Origin: Saccharopolyspora soli
GTDB taxonomy: Bacteria > Actinomycetota > Actinomycetes > Mycobacteriales > Pseudonocardiaceae
Assembly (NCBI RefSeq): GCF_022678645.1
Contig: NZ_JALBWV010000038.1
Location: forward strand, 1-64,000
DNA length: 64,000 nt
Direction: 5' to 3'
A program made the position numbers and the translations under genes. Below the pieces are notes generated by a model, which saw only the letters and a program-made list of their open reading frames with translations, searched no databases and had not been told where the DNA came from. Every line of letters starts with the position of its first letter. The first letter of the stretch is position 1. Shown here piece by piece: positions 42,904 through 51,397 of the stretch.

Positions 42904-44289
42904 TCAGCAGCTGATGAGGCGAACCGCGAGGTACTCCTCCAGCTTGTCGATCGCCACCCGCTCCTGCGACATCGTGTCGCGCTCGCGGACCGTTACGGCG
43001 TGGTCGGACAGCGAATCGAAGTCGACGGTCACGCAGAACGGCGTGCCGATCTCGTCCTGCCGCCGGTAACGGCGGCCGATCGCCCCGGCGTCGTCGAAGT
43101 CGACATTCCAGTTCTGGCGCAGCTGAGCGGCGATGTCGCGGGCCTTCGGCGACAACTCGGCGTTGCGCGACAACGGCAGTACCGCCACCTTCACCGGCGC
43201 CAACCGGCGGTCCAGCTTCAGCACGACGCGCTTGTCCACACCGCCCTTGGCGTTGGGCGCCTCGTCCTCGTAGTAGGCGTCGATCAGGAACGCCATCATC
43301 GGCCGCCCCACACCCGCGGCGGGCTCGATCACGTACGGCCGGTACCGCGAGTTGCTGGCCTGGTCGAAGTAGGACAGGTCCACGCCCGAGTGGTTGGAGT
43401 GCGTGGTCAGGTCGAAATCGGTGCGGTTGGCGATGCCCTCCAGCTCACCCCACTCCTGGCCGCCGAAGCGGAACCGGTACTCGATGTCGACGGTGCGCTT
43501 GGAGTAGTGCGACAGCTTCTCCTTGGGGTGCTCGTACTCCCGCAGGTTGTCGCGGTTGATGCCCAGGTCGGCGTACCACTTCAGGCGCTCGTCGATCCAG
43601 TACTGGTGCCACTGCTCGTCCTCGCCGGGCTCGACGAAGAACTCCATCTCCATCTGCTCGAACTCGCGGGTGCGGAAGATGAAGTTGCCGGGCGTGATCT
43701 CGTTGCGGAACGACTTGCCGATCTGGCCGATGCCGAACGGCGGCTTCTTGCGCGCCGTGGTCATCACGTTGGCGAAGTTGACGAAGATGCCCTGCGCGGT
43801 CTCCGGCCGCAGGTAGTGCATGCCCTCTTCGCTCTCCACCGGGCCGAGGAAGGTCTTGAGCATCATGTTGAACTCGCGCGGGTCGGTGTACTGGCCGCGC
43901 ACGCCGCAGTTCGGGCACGGGACCTCGGAGAGGTCGTCCTCGGCGATCTCCTTGCCGGTGCGCTCGGCGTACTCCTCGGCGAGCTGGTCGCCCCGGAACC
44001 GGTGGTGGCACGAGGTGCACTCCACCAGCGGGTCGTGGAAGGCGGTGACGTGCCCGGATGCCTCCCAGACCTGGCGGGGCAGGATCACCGAGGAGTCCAG
44101 GCCGACGACGTCCTCGCGGCCCTGCACCATGGACTTCCACCACTGGCGCTTGATGTTCTCCTTGAGCTCCACGCCCAGCGGTCCGTAGTCCCAGGCCGAC
44201 CTGGTACCGCCGTAGATCTCCCCGGACGGGTAGACGAAACCACGGCGCTTGCAGAGATTGACGATCGTGTCGATCTGGTCGGCGGGCAC
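42904..44289 (-). CDS. glyS: Glycyl-tRNA synthetase (dimeric type)
   Basis: A 461-residue class II GlyRS. Motifs: start region CKRRGFVYPSGEIYGGTRSA, a zinc-like CTSCHHRF / CPNCGVRG insertion, motif 2 FRNEITPGNFIFRTREFEQM, motif 3 GVGRPMMAFLIDAYYE, and C-terminal anticodon-binding domain (about 355-461). GTG 44289 follows GGAGTGAAC. It charges tRNA-Gly. Positioned beside arsR/zur as in mycobacteria. Confidence 0.95.
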   Translation of the reverse strand: MPADQIDTIVNLCKRRGFVYPSGEIYGGTRSAWDYGPLGVELKENIKRQWWKSMVQGREDVVGLDSSVILPRQVWEASGHVTAFHDPLVECTSCHHRFRGDQLAEEYAERTGKEIAEDDLSEVPCPNCGVRGQYTDPREFNMMLKTFLGPVESEEGMHYLRPETAQGIFVNFANVMTTARKKPPFGIGQIGKSFRNEITPGNFIFRTREFEQMEMEFFVEPGEDEQWHQYWIDERLKWYADLGINRDNLREYEHPKEKLSHYSKRTVDIEYRFRFGGQEWGELEGIANRTDFDLTTHSNHSGVDLSYFDQASNSRYRPYVIEPAAGVGRPMMAFLIDAYYEDEAPNAKGGVDKRVVLKLDRRLAPVKVAVLPLSRNAELSPKARDIAAQLRQNWNVDFDDAGAIGRRYRRQDEIGTPFCVTVDFDSLSDHAVTVRERDTMSQERVAIDKLEEYLAVRLISC

Positions 44290-44546
44290 GTTCACTCCGG
44301 AATCATCGCTGGATACGTCGAACCAACTGGTCGGGCTGGAGTTTCCCAGCGTACCGATCCCGACGCCAACGGCATTCGCCTGGGCTGGCCACCGGACACC
44401 CCCGGCGACGTCGACGGGACGTGCGGTATTGATGTGACAGCTCAGGTGAGGCGTACCCGTAGGATGGGGTCGTGGAGCGTCACTGCGTTCCAGCGACGTC
44501 ACCGCAGCCAGGCGACCCCGCGTCGAGGCACGCCGGAAAGGAAACG

Positions 44547-44999
44547 ATGTCCGCCGTCAGCCCGGATTCCGAACCGGCCCGGTCGACTGCGGGCCCCGGT
44601 CTGGACAGCCCGGACGACCAGGTGCACTCGCGGGAGCGGGATGCGCACCCGGCGCCGTTGCGGGACCAACGGGTCCTGGCCGAAGCCGGGGAGCTGTTGC
44701 GGGCGCTCGCGGCCCCAGTGCGCATCGCGATCGTCCTGCAACTGCGGGTCTCGGAACGCTGCGTGCACGAACTGGTCGACGCGCTCGGCGTGGCCCAGCC
44801 GCTGATCAGCCAACACCTCCGGGTGCTGAAGTCGGCCGGGGTGGTCTACGGCGAGCGGCACGGCCGGGAGGTCGTCTACCGGCTCGTCGACGAGCACTTG
44901 GCGCACATCGTGGTGGACGCTGCCGCGCACGCGGAGGAGATCTCCGGAACCCGGACGCGCGGACCGGCGCCACGTTCCATGGCATCCAACGGCCGATAG
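44547..44999 (+). CDS. ArsR/SmtB family metal-responsive repressor
   Basis: A 150-residue winged-helix repressor. HTH at about 75-105 (VHELVDALGVAQPLISQHLR). The last helix keeps the SmtB-type alpha-5 pattern: Asp and His in VDEHLAHIV and His/Glu in AHAEE, which binds zinc in SmtB, so derepression by zinc is likely. It is 14 bp from zur on the same strand, the smtB-zur pair known in actinobacteria, where SmtB controls zur. ATG 44547 follows GGAAAGG. Confidence 0.85.
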   Translation: MSAVSPDSEPARSTAGPGLDSPDDQVHSRERDAHPAPLRDQRVLAEAGELLRALAAPVRIAIVLQLRVSERCVHELVDALGVAQPLISQHLRVLKSAGVVYGERHGREVVYRLVDEHLAHIVVDAAAHAEEISGTRTRGPAPRSMASNGR

Positions 45000-45013
45000 G
45001 AGACGGAGACAGC

Positions 45014-45439
45014 GTGACCACCGGCGAGGGTCCCACGGTCGGCGTACCGGGACTGCGGGCCACCAAGCAGCGAGCGGCGGTGTCGAACCTGCTGGACCAG
45101 GTAGAGGACTTCCGCTCCGCCCAGGAACTGCACGAGGAATTGCGGCGGCAGGGCGAAGGTATCGGCCTGACCACGGTCTACCGCACGCTGCAAACCCTGG
45201 CCGACGCGGGCGAGGTCGACGTGCTGCGCACCCCGTCGGGCGAGGCCGTGTACCGGCGGTGCTCCAGCCACCACCACCATCACCTGGTGTGCCGCCACTG
45301 CGGGCGGACCGTGGAGGTCGCCGATCCGCCGGTGGAGAACTGGGCCGAGCGGATCGGCCAGGAGCACGGCTTCTCCAACGTCAGCCACACGGTGGAGATC
45401 GTCGGCACCTGTCCTGAGTGCACCGCCCGCGGCTTGTGA
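45014..45439 (+). CDS. zur: Zinc uptake regulator (Fur family)
   Basis: A 141-residue Fur-family protein: N-terminal winged helix (about 15-85; FRSAQELHEELRRQGEGIG, TTVYRTLQTLADAGEV) and C-terminal metal-binding domain with SSHHHHHLVCRHCG and a CPECTARG tail. The first zinc site Cys pairs are CxxC and CxxC. Context with an SmtB-like partner supports Zur rather than Fur. GTG 45014 has GGAGAC upstream. It converges on the DUF318/TIGR03943 pair, a possible target. Confidence 0.9.
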   Translation: MTTGEGPTVGVPGLRATKQRAAVSNLLDQVEDFRSAQELHEELRRQGEGIGLTTVYRTLQTLADAGEVDVLRTPSGEAVYRRCSSHHHHHLVCRHCGRTVEVADPPVENWAERIGQEHGFSNVSHTVEIVGTCPECTARGL

Positions 45440-45454
45440 CCCGGAAATCCACGG

Positions 45455-46150
45455 TCAGTACTCGTAGGTGTCCTGCGGGGCGGGGATCTGCTGGATCGTG
45501 ATCGCATCCAGGGTGGGCACGTAGTCGTTGGCTTCCGTAGCGGTGCCCGGTCGCAGCTTGCCGGTCACCTCGATCCAGGTGTCCGCCGGGAGCTCGGTCA
45601 CCTGCGCTGGAGCCGCGAGGTCCACCTTCACCGGGGCCGCGTCGGCGGCGCAGCAGCTGATGCGCATCCGGGCCAGTTGCGTCGTGCCCGGCGTCGGATG
45701 CACCACGAAGCCCTGCAGGCGCACCGTCCGGCTGTTGAGCGCACCGCTGTCGTCCCAGATGACGCGGGTGACGAACTCCGACATGCTCAGCAGCGGCGCC
45801 TGCTCGGGCGGCAGGTTCGGGAACAGCGATTCCTTCGGGGGCGGCGCGGCCACCCGATCTCGGGTCACCGAATCCGCGCCGAGCGCGGGCGGGGCGATCA
45901 GGAAGATCGCGAACACCGGCAGCAGCAGCATCCAAGGGCTGCGCGAGCCGTGCTCGTGGTGGTCGACACCGCCGGAGCGGATGTCGCGGACGATGGCGAA
46001 TGCCGCCAGCCCGATCATGATCACCCCGGCCACCACCAGCCACGGGAACAGCGACGGCTTGACGTAGCGGAGGTAGCTGCCGCCCAGGGCGATCTTGAGC
46101 AGCGCACCGCCCAACAGCAGCAACAGCAGGTTCTGGGTCTCGCGGCGCAT
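45455..46150 (-). CDS. TIGR03943-family permease-associated membrane protein
   Basis: A 231-residue protein with three hydrophobic segments (about 5-22, 33-53, 72-90) and a C-terminal extracytoplasmic domain (about 110-231; VRLQGFVV, RISCCAADAAPVKV). TIGR03943 proteins are always encoded with a DUF318 permease; the CC motif may bind metal. Its start shares a base with the permease stop (TGATG), so translation is coupled. Confidence 0.85.
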   Translation of the reverse strand: MRRETQNLLLLLLGGALLKIALGGSYLRYVKPSLFPWLVVAGVIMIGLAAFAIVRDIRSGGVDHHEHGSRSPWMLLLPVFAIFLIAPPALGADSVTRDRVAAPPPKESLFPNLPPEQAPLLSMSEFVTRVIWDDSGALNSRTVRLQGFVVHPTPGTTQLARMRISCCAADAAPVKVDLAAPAQVTELPADTWIEVTGKLRPGTATEANDYVPTLDAITIQQIPAPQDTYEY

Positions 46151-47154
46151 CACGAACCTCCCAGCAGCACGGCTCCGACACCGACGGCGCAGCCGATCGC
46201 CACCGCGAAGGTGGCGGGCGCGAACCGGACGGCGAAGCGGCGTCCGAAAGCACCGGACTGCAGCGCGATCAACTTGAGGTCCACGGCCGGGCCGACGACC
46301 AGGAACACCAACTTCGGGACCAACGGCAGCCCCGGCATCGACGCCACCACGAACGCGTCGGCCTCGCTGCACAACGCGAGCACCACCGCGAGCACAGCCA
46401 TGACCAGCACCCCGAGCACCAGCTGACCGCCGAGCGACTCCAGCCACTGCGTGGGCACTACGACGTTGAACACCGCGGAGGTCAGACCGCCGAGCACCAG
46501 GAAACCGCCTGCCTCGACCAGGTCGTGCCTGGCGGACTCGGTGAACACCACCCACCGGCTGCCGGATCCGTGCTGGGCCTCGACCCGGCGCAGCGCCCGT
46601 TCCGCCAGCCATTCGGCCTTGCCCAGCCGGGCCCACAGCCAGCCCATCACGCATGCGGTCAACAGCGAGCCGAGGAACCTGGCCAGCACCATCCGCGGCT
46701 CGCTGGGGAAGGCGACCGCAGTGGATACCAGGACGATCGGATTCACCGCCGGTGCCGCCAGCAGGAAGGCCAGCGCCGCAGCCGGTGCGACACCCTGCTG
46801 CATCAGGCGCCGCGCCACCGGCACCGATGCGCACTCGCAGCCGGGCAACGCCACGCCTGCGACACCCGCGACCGGCACTGCCGCCGCGGGATTCGCGGGC
46901 AGCAGCCGACGCAACGCGTCCGGTGGGACGAAAGCCGCGATCAGACCGCTGACCAGCACACCGAGCACGAGGAACGGCATGGCTTGCACGCAGACGGCGA
47001 CGAACACGGTCGAGCCGGTGCGCAGCGCCGGGACGTCCAGCAGGGAACTCAACTGCTGCTGGAACACCACGGCGACGACCAGCAGTCCGCAGAGCACCTC
47101 CAACGAGGTGATGAGGGGGCGCCGCGTGCGCGGCGGGTCGGCGATCTCGGTCAC
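46150..47154 (-). CDS. DUF318 (YraQ/ArsP-like) permease
   Basis: A 334-residue permease with about eight transmembrane segments. It has the signature GCECASVPVARRLMQQGV (about 124-141) and AFLLAAPAVNPIVLVSTAVA, plus a second repeat with LCSEADAFVVASM. Substrate is unknown; synteny with zur suggests metal movement. GTG 47154 is chosen as the first credible start. A 12-bp perfect palindrome is 14 bp upstream. Confidence 0.85.
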   Translation of the reverse strand: MTEIADPPRTRRPLITSLEVLCGLLVVAVVFQQQLSSLLDVPALRTGSTVFVAVCVQAMPFLVLGVLVSGLIAAFVPPDALRRLLPANPAAAVPVAGVAGVALPGCECASVPVARRLMQQGVAPAAALAFLLAAPAVNPIVLVSTAVAFPSEPRMVLARFLGSLLTACVMGWLWARLGKAEWLAERALRRVEAQHGSGSRWVVFTESARHDLVEAGGFLVLGGLTSAVFNVVVPTQWLESLGGQLVLGVLVMAVLAVVLALCSEADAFVVASMPGLPLVPKLVFLVVGPAVDLKLIALQSGAFGRRFAVRFAPATFAVAIGCAVGVGAVLLGGS

Positions 47155-47167
47155 CGGGCTATCGTGC

Positions 47168-47179
47168 CAGTTCGAACTG
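47168..47179. promoter_or_regulatory. Candidate operator upstream of DUF318 permease
   Basis: CAGTTCGAACTG is a perfect 12-bp palindrome just before the permease start. It does not match the AT-rich Zur box of Streptomyces or mycobacteria, so a different regulator is possible. Confidence 0.4.
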
Positions 47180-47325
47180 ATAGTCGTTCGCGCTAGTGCA
47201 TCCCAGCGCCAGCAGCACCCGGAGACCTCGGCTGAAACCCACCAAAAGCCCTGCTCAACAAGGCTCCAACCGGCAGCGCCGGACACACCGACGCGTCCCC
47301 CGACGGCATGACCAAGCGCGGCCCG

Positions 47326-47754
47326 CTAGTTCGCGGTGCCGCCGGGTTTGGTGAGGAGTTCGGTGCGCAGCTGGGACGCCGTCGCCACCACGAGCATCAG
47401 CAGCGTGCCCAGCGGCGTAGCGGCCATCCCCTCCGCCGGGAAGGCGTATCGCAGGGTGACGTCCATGCCGCGCTCGGTGCGCACCACGCCGAGCGTGCCG
47501 AACAGGCCCTGCCCAGCACGTTCCGCCACCGATTGCGCGAGCTCGTCGGTGGGCGGCAGGTCCCATGCGACCACGCAGGTCAGGCTCAACACGGTCAGGC
47601 CCTCGGCGAGTTGCATCGCCTGCACCGCGCACGGCACGTCGGAGTGCCGGAAGGTCAACGCGCCGTCGTCGTCGACGTGCACGTCGTGGTAGCTCTCCAG
47701 CGCATCCTTCGCGGCGGTCATCAACCGTGCGGTGGTCGCGGCTTCCTGGGTCAT
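47326..47754 (-). CDS. YbjN-domain (type III chaperone-like fold) protein
   Basis: A 142-residue soluble protein of the YbjN family (about 10-125; VDDDGALTFRHSDVP, VVAWDLPPTDELAQ, LFGTLGVVRTERG). It follows uppS with a 4-bp ATGA overlap and is conserved there in actinomycetes. The function is unknown. Confidence 0.75.
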   Translation of the reverse strand: MTQEAATTARLMTAAKDALESYHDVHVDDDGALTFRHSDVPCAVQAMQLAEGLTVLSLTCVVAWDLPPTDELAQSVAERAGQGLFGTLGVVRTERGMDVTLRYAFPAEGMAATPLGTLLMLVVATASQLRTELLTKPGGTAN

Positions 47755-48593
47755 CAATTGCCCTCCTGAGCGGAAACGGCAGGCTCGCCGGTCGCCCGAT
47801 CGATCGCCCCGCCGAACCGCCGGTCGCGGCGCGCGAACTCCTCGCACGCCCGCCACAGGTGCCGACGATCCACATCGGGGAACAGGGTGTCCTGGAAGAC
47901 GAGTTCGGCGTAGGCGGACTGCCAGAGCATGAAATTCGAGGTCCGCTGCTCGCCGGACGGCCGGATGAACAGATCGACGTCCGGCATCTCCGGCTGGTAG
48001 AGGAAGCGGGCCACGGTGCGTTCGTCGACCCGGTCCGGGTTGATCTTTCCGGCCGCCACCTGCCGGGCGATCTCGCGCGCGGCGTCGCCGACCTCGGCTC
48101 GACCGCCGTAGTTGACGCACATGGTCAGGTTCATGACCTCGTTTTGCCGGGTGCGCACCTCGGCGGCCTGCAGTTCGTTCACCACGCTGCGCCACAGGCG
48201 CGGTTTCCGGCCAGCCCAGCGCACCCGCACGCCCATTTCGTCCAACTCGTCGACGCGGCGCCGGATCACGTCACGGTTGAAGCCCATCAGGAACCGCACC
48301 TCGTCCGGGCTGCGCTTCCAGTTCTCGGTGGAGAAGGCGTACAACGACAGCCACTTCACGCCGATCTCGATCGCACCGCGGGCCAACTCCAGCACGACCG
48401 CCTCACCGCGCTTGTGGCCCTCGATGCGCGGCAGACCGCGCTCGTTGGCCCACCGACCGTTGCCGTCCATCACGATGGCCACGTGGTTGGGCACGAATTC
48501 CGGTGGCAACGCTGGTGGCTTGGCACCCGAAGCGTGCGGTTCCGGCATCCGCACGGTCGGGTCGTCCTTGCCTCGCGCACGGCGTCGCAACAT
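47754..48593 (-). CDS. uppS: Polyprenyl diphosphate synthase (undecaprenyl/decaprenyl)
   Basis: A 279-residue cis-prenyltransferase that builds the C50/C55 carrier lipid for cell-wall synthesis. Catalytic Asp43 is in VAIVMDGNGRWA; other family segments are FSTENWKRSPDEV, CVNYGGRAEV and FIRPSGEQRTSNFMLWQSAYAE (ligand-binding, in part). ATG 48593 follows AAGGAG. Between recO and the YbjN gene, as in related genera. Confidence 0.93.
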   Translation of the reverse strand: MLRRRARGKDDPTVRMPEPHASGAKPPALPPEFVPNHVAIVMDGNGRWANERGLPRIEGHKRGEAVVLELARGAIEIGVKWLSLYAFSTENWKRSPDEVRFLMGFNRDVIRRRVDELDEMGVRVRWAGRKPRLWRSVVNELQAAEVRTRQNEVMNLTMCVNYGGRAEVGDAAREIARQVAAGKINPDRVDERTVARFLYQPEMPDVDLFIRPSGEQRTSNFMLWQSAYAELVFQDTLFPDVDRRHLWRACEEFARRDRRFGGAIDRATGEPAVSAQEGN

Positions 48594-48654
48594 AACGTGG
48601 TTCTCCTTCGGACTGCTGGGCGTGAGGTCTCATTGTCCTCGCCCGAATCGATCA

Positions 48655-49467
48655 TCAGTTCAGCGCCTGTCCCGCACCGTCCTCGGCCGTCGCGACCAGG
48701 GCGACATCGGCGGCGCGCTCCCGGATCAGCTCCGGGACGCTCCGCTCGACCAGCGGCAACGAGCGCAACTGCCGTTCCATGTGCCACTGCAGGTGAGCCG
48801 CGATCAGGCCGCTGGCCTCTCGGCGGGTCGAGTTGGCCGCCGTCTCCGCGGCCGACCAGTCGCCGTGCAGCAGCGACTCCATCAGCGGCAAGGTGTGCAC
48901 CGAAGGCCGCACCGAACCGGCCGGGCGGCATCGAACGCACACCGCGCCACCGGCCTGCACGTTGAACGCGGCGTGCGGGCCCGGTTCGCCGCAGCGCGCG
49001 CACTCGGCGAGAGCTGGCGCCCAGCCCGCGAACGACATCGCGCGCAGCAGGAAAGCGTCCAACACCTGCGAAGAGTCGCGTTCCCGGTCGGCCAAGGCCC
49101 GCAGCGCGCCGATGGCGAGCAGGTAGAGCCGCAGCACCGGTTCGCCTTCCTCAGCGGCCAGCCGGTCGACGGTTTCCAGCACCGCGCACGCCGCGGTGTA
49201 GCGCTGGTAGTCGTCGACGATGTGCGCGCCGAAGGCGTCGACGGTCTGCACCTGGGTGATCACGTCGAGCGTGCGGCCGGTGTAGAGCTGCACGTCGATG
49301 TGGCAGAACGGCTCGACGCGCGCACCGAACCGCGACGTCGTCCGGCGCACTCCCTTGGCAACCGCGCGAACTTTGCCGTACCGCCGGGTCAGCAAGGTTA
49401 TGATCCGGTCCGCCTCGCCCAGCTTCTGCACCCGCAGTACGACCGCGGTATCCCGGTAGAGGCTCAC
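48655..49467 (-). CDS. recO: DNA repair protein RecO
   Basis: A 270-residue recombination mediator that loads RecA at gaps with RecF/RecR. N-terminal OB fold (VVLRVQKLGEADRIITLL) and C-terminal Cys-containing part CARCGEPGPHAAFN and GGAVCVRC (zinc ribbon). Length and position upstream of uppS are typical. Confidence 0.92.
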   Translation of the reverse strand: MSLYRDTAVVLRVQKLGEADRIITLLTRRYGKVRAVAKGVRRTTSRFGARVEPFCHIDVQLYTGRTLDVITQVQTVDAFGAHIVDDYQRYTAACAVLETVDRLAAEEGEPVLRLYLLAIGALRALADRERDSSQVLDAFLLRAMSFAGWAPALAECARCGEPGPHAAFNVQAGGAVCVRCRPAGSVRPSVHTLPLMESLLHGDWSAAETAANSTRREASGLIAAHLQWHMERQLRSLPLVERSVPELIRERAADVALVATAEDGAGQALN

Positions 49468-49548
49468 CCACCCATCATCACACCCTCGGGGACCGGTCCC
49501 CGAGGCCAGGCGGAGAATCAGGGATGTTTCCGCGCTGAAAGGACATGC

Positions 49549-49902
49549 ATGTCGTATCCGTACGACCAGAACCCGTACCAGCCGGCTCCGCCGCCCTACG
49601 GCCCGGGTTTTCCGCAGGGACCGCGGAACAACGGCATGGCGATCGCCTCGATGTGCGTGTCACTCGCCGCGATCTTCACCTGCTACGGCGCGATCCTGAT
49701 CGGGCCGGTCGGCGCGATCCTGGGCCACGTCGCGATGCGCGAGATCAACCGGAACCCGCAGGCGTACAACAACCGCAGCATGGCACTGGTCGGCATCATC
49801 GTCGGCTGGGTGGTACCAGCGCTCTGGGCACTGGTCATCATCTTCATCATCCTGGGGGCCACCGGCGTCCTTGGCCCAAGCGTCCAGGACTCCTTCGACT
49901 AG
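49549..49902 (+). CDS. DUF4190 membrane protein
   Basis: A 117-residue protein: Pro/Tyr-rich cytoplasmic N-terminus (YPYDQNPYQPAPPPYGPG) followed by the DUF4190 domain with two membrane helices (about 33-57 and 78-105; GPVGAILGHVAMREINRNP). ATG 49549 follows GAAAGGA. DUF4190 proteins are frequent in actinomycetes and their role is unknown. It converges on the DUF2752 gene. Confidence 0.8.
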   Translation: MSYPYDQNPYQPAPPPYGPGFPQGPRNNGMAIASMCVSLAAIFTCYGAILIGPVGAILGHVAMREINRNPQAYNNRSMALVGIIVGWVVPALWALVIIFIILGATGVLGPSVQDSFD

Positions 49903-49914
49903 CGGGTGTTGGAA

Positions 49915-50337
49915 CTAGACGTAAAGCGCGCTGAACGGCGGGAACGGCAGGTTCCTGCTCACCGACCAGACTGCGATCAGGACCAGCCCCACCATCGGCG
50001 ACCAGCGCCACTGCTCCCAGGTCGGCACCCGGCGGCCGCGCCAGCGGCCCAACACCCAGGCGCCCCAGGTCCACAGGAAGAACGGGATGAACACCACGGC
50101 GGCCGCGTTGAAGTGCAGCGCCGAGAGCAGGTCACCGTGCAGCAGGCTGTAGAACATGCGAGTCGCGCCGCAGCCGGGGCAGTCCAGGCCGGTCAGCCAC
50201 TTGATCGGGCAAGGCGGCAGCGGAAATCCGGCATCGGAGGTCGGATCGGCGGCCAGCACCACACCGGCCGCCGCACAACCGACCAGGACCGTCGCGGCTG
50301 GGAACAACATCGCGCGAAAGCGGGTGGCGGTCACCAT
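49915..50337 (-). CDS. DUF2752 membrane protein
   Basis: A 140-residue protein with three hydrophobic segments. It has the DUF2752 signature CPIKWLTGLDCPGCGATR (about 43-60), whose Cys residues may bind metal, and HGDLLSALHFN. Overlaps the upstream CD225 gene by 7 bp, so both are on one transcript. Confidence 0.8.
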   Translation of the reverse strand: MVTATRFRAMLFPAATVLVGCAAAGVVLAADPTSDAGFPLPPCPIKWLTGLDCPGCGATRMFYSLLHGDLLSALHFNAAAVVFIPFFLWTWGAWVLGRWRGRRVPTWEQWRWSPMVGLVLIAVWSVSRNLPFPPFSALYV

Positions 50338-50726
50338 TCCGAACTGGAACCGGCGGCGAACCCGAACACCACGATCATGATCACGAAGTAAGCGATCATG
50401 GCCAGGATGTAGAGGCCCAGGAGGCTGGCACCGACGATGACGGCGACCTTGCCCCACTTCTTCGCGTCGTCCGCGGAAGCCTGGGCCTGGGCGTACTGCC
50501 CCTGCCACCACAGCGAGTTGACCTGCAACGACTTGATCAACGAGGGAATCCCGAAGGGCCAGCAAACCAAGATGCCAGCGATGGCCCAGCCCAGGTTGTT
50601 GTTCACCGGCACGGGTGTGACGCCGAACTGCGCCGCGTAGGAGTACGGCTGCGGCTGCATCGGCGGCTGAGGTGGCGGCGCCGGTTCCTGCGGTGGTACC
50701 TCAGCGGGCTCGGACGGATCGGTCAT
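50331..50726 (-). CDS. CD225/dispanin-like protein 1
   Basis: A 131-residue protein with a Pro/Gln-rich N-terminus (to about 40) and a CD225 domain (NNLGWAIAGILVCWPFGIPS, about 43-62; second membrane segment about 96-122). The CD225 fold is that of interferon-induced transmembrane proteins in animals; in actinomycetes it is of unknown function. ATG is good; a paralogue follows upstream at 50797. Confidence 0.82.
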   Translation of the reverse strand: MTDPSEPAEVPPQEPAPPPQPPMQPQPYSYAAQFGVTPVPVNNNLGWAIAGILVCWPFGIPSLIKSLQVNSLWWQGQYAQAQASADDAKKWGKVAVIVGASLLGLYILAMIAYFVIMIVVFGFAAGSSSEW

Positions 50727-50796
50727 GGCATTCCCCAGGCAGGATTCGTGGCGCCGTTGCGGTCAGTCTCGAGCTGTCCGCAACGGCATCACTCGA

Positions 50797-51270
50797 TCAG
50801 TAGGAGGAGTAGGAGCTCGCGGTGGCGGCGATGATCACGAAGAACACCACGTAGAACAGGATGATCAGCACCCACCAGCACGCGCCAGCGATGATCCCGA
50901 TCTTGCCCCACTTCTTGGCGTCATCCGCGGCGGCCTGGGCCTGCTGGAACTGGCCCTGCGCCCACAGGTTCTGCACCGAAGTGGCCTTGATCAACGACGG
51001 GATCGCGAACGGCCAGCACAGGAAGATCGACCCGATACCCCAGCCGATGTTGTTGTTCGGTGGGGCGCCACCGGGCTGGGGAGGCCCGTACGGGCCGGGC
51101 TGCCCGTAGGGATTCGGCTGCCCGTACGGCTGCTGCGGCAACGGCCCCGAAGGCGGCCCGTACGGCTGCTGCGGGTTGGGCCCCGACGGGGGACCGTATC
51201 CGCCCGGCTGCTGACCGTAAGGGTCCTGCGGGTTGGGCCCGGACGGCGGACCACCATAGGGATTAGTCAC
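50797..51270 (-). CDS. CD225/dispanin-like protein 2
   Basis: A 157-residue paralogue. The N-terminal 75 residues are a Pro/Gly/Tyr/Gln repeat (QQPYGPPSGPLPQQPYGQP) with no predicted fold. The CD225 domain (about 76-150; NNIGWGIGSIFLCWPFAIPS) matches copy 1. GTG 51270 is used because GAAGGA precedes it; the in-frame TTG at 51285 overlaps that site. Confidence 0.8.
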   Translation of the reverse strand: MTNPYGGPPSGPNPQDPYGQQPGGYGPPSGPNPQQPYGPPSGPLPQQPYGQPNPYGQPGPYGPPQPGGAPPNNNIGWGIGSIFLCWPFAIPSLIKATSVQNLWAQGQFQQAQAAADDAKKWGKIGIIAGACWWVLIILFYVVFFVIIAATASSYSSY

Positions 51271-51397
51271 GTTTTTTTCCTTCAACTGTCAAACAAAAGC
51301 CGATGTGCCCTCGCCGGTGCACGAAGACCGGGCAGGAACGTACCTGAGACGCGGTCGCGACACGCTGAGTTCCCGGCAATCCGCCGCGAAGTTGTGA

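Noticed and set aside
47155..47290. Zur box upstream of the DUF318 permease
   Set aside because: The palindrome CAGTTCGAACTG lacks the AT-rich Zur consensus.
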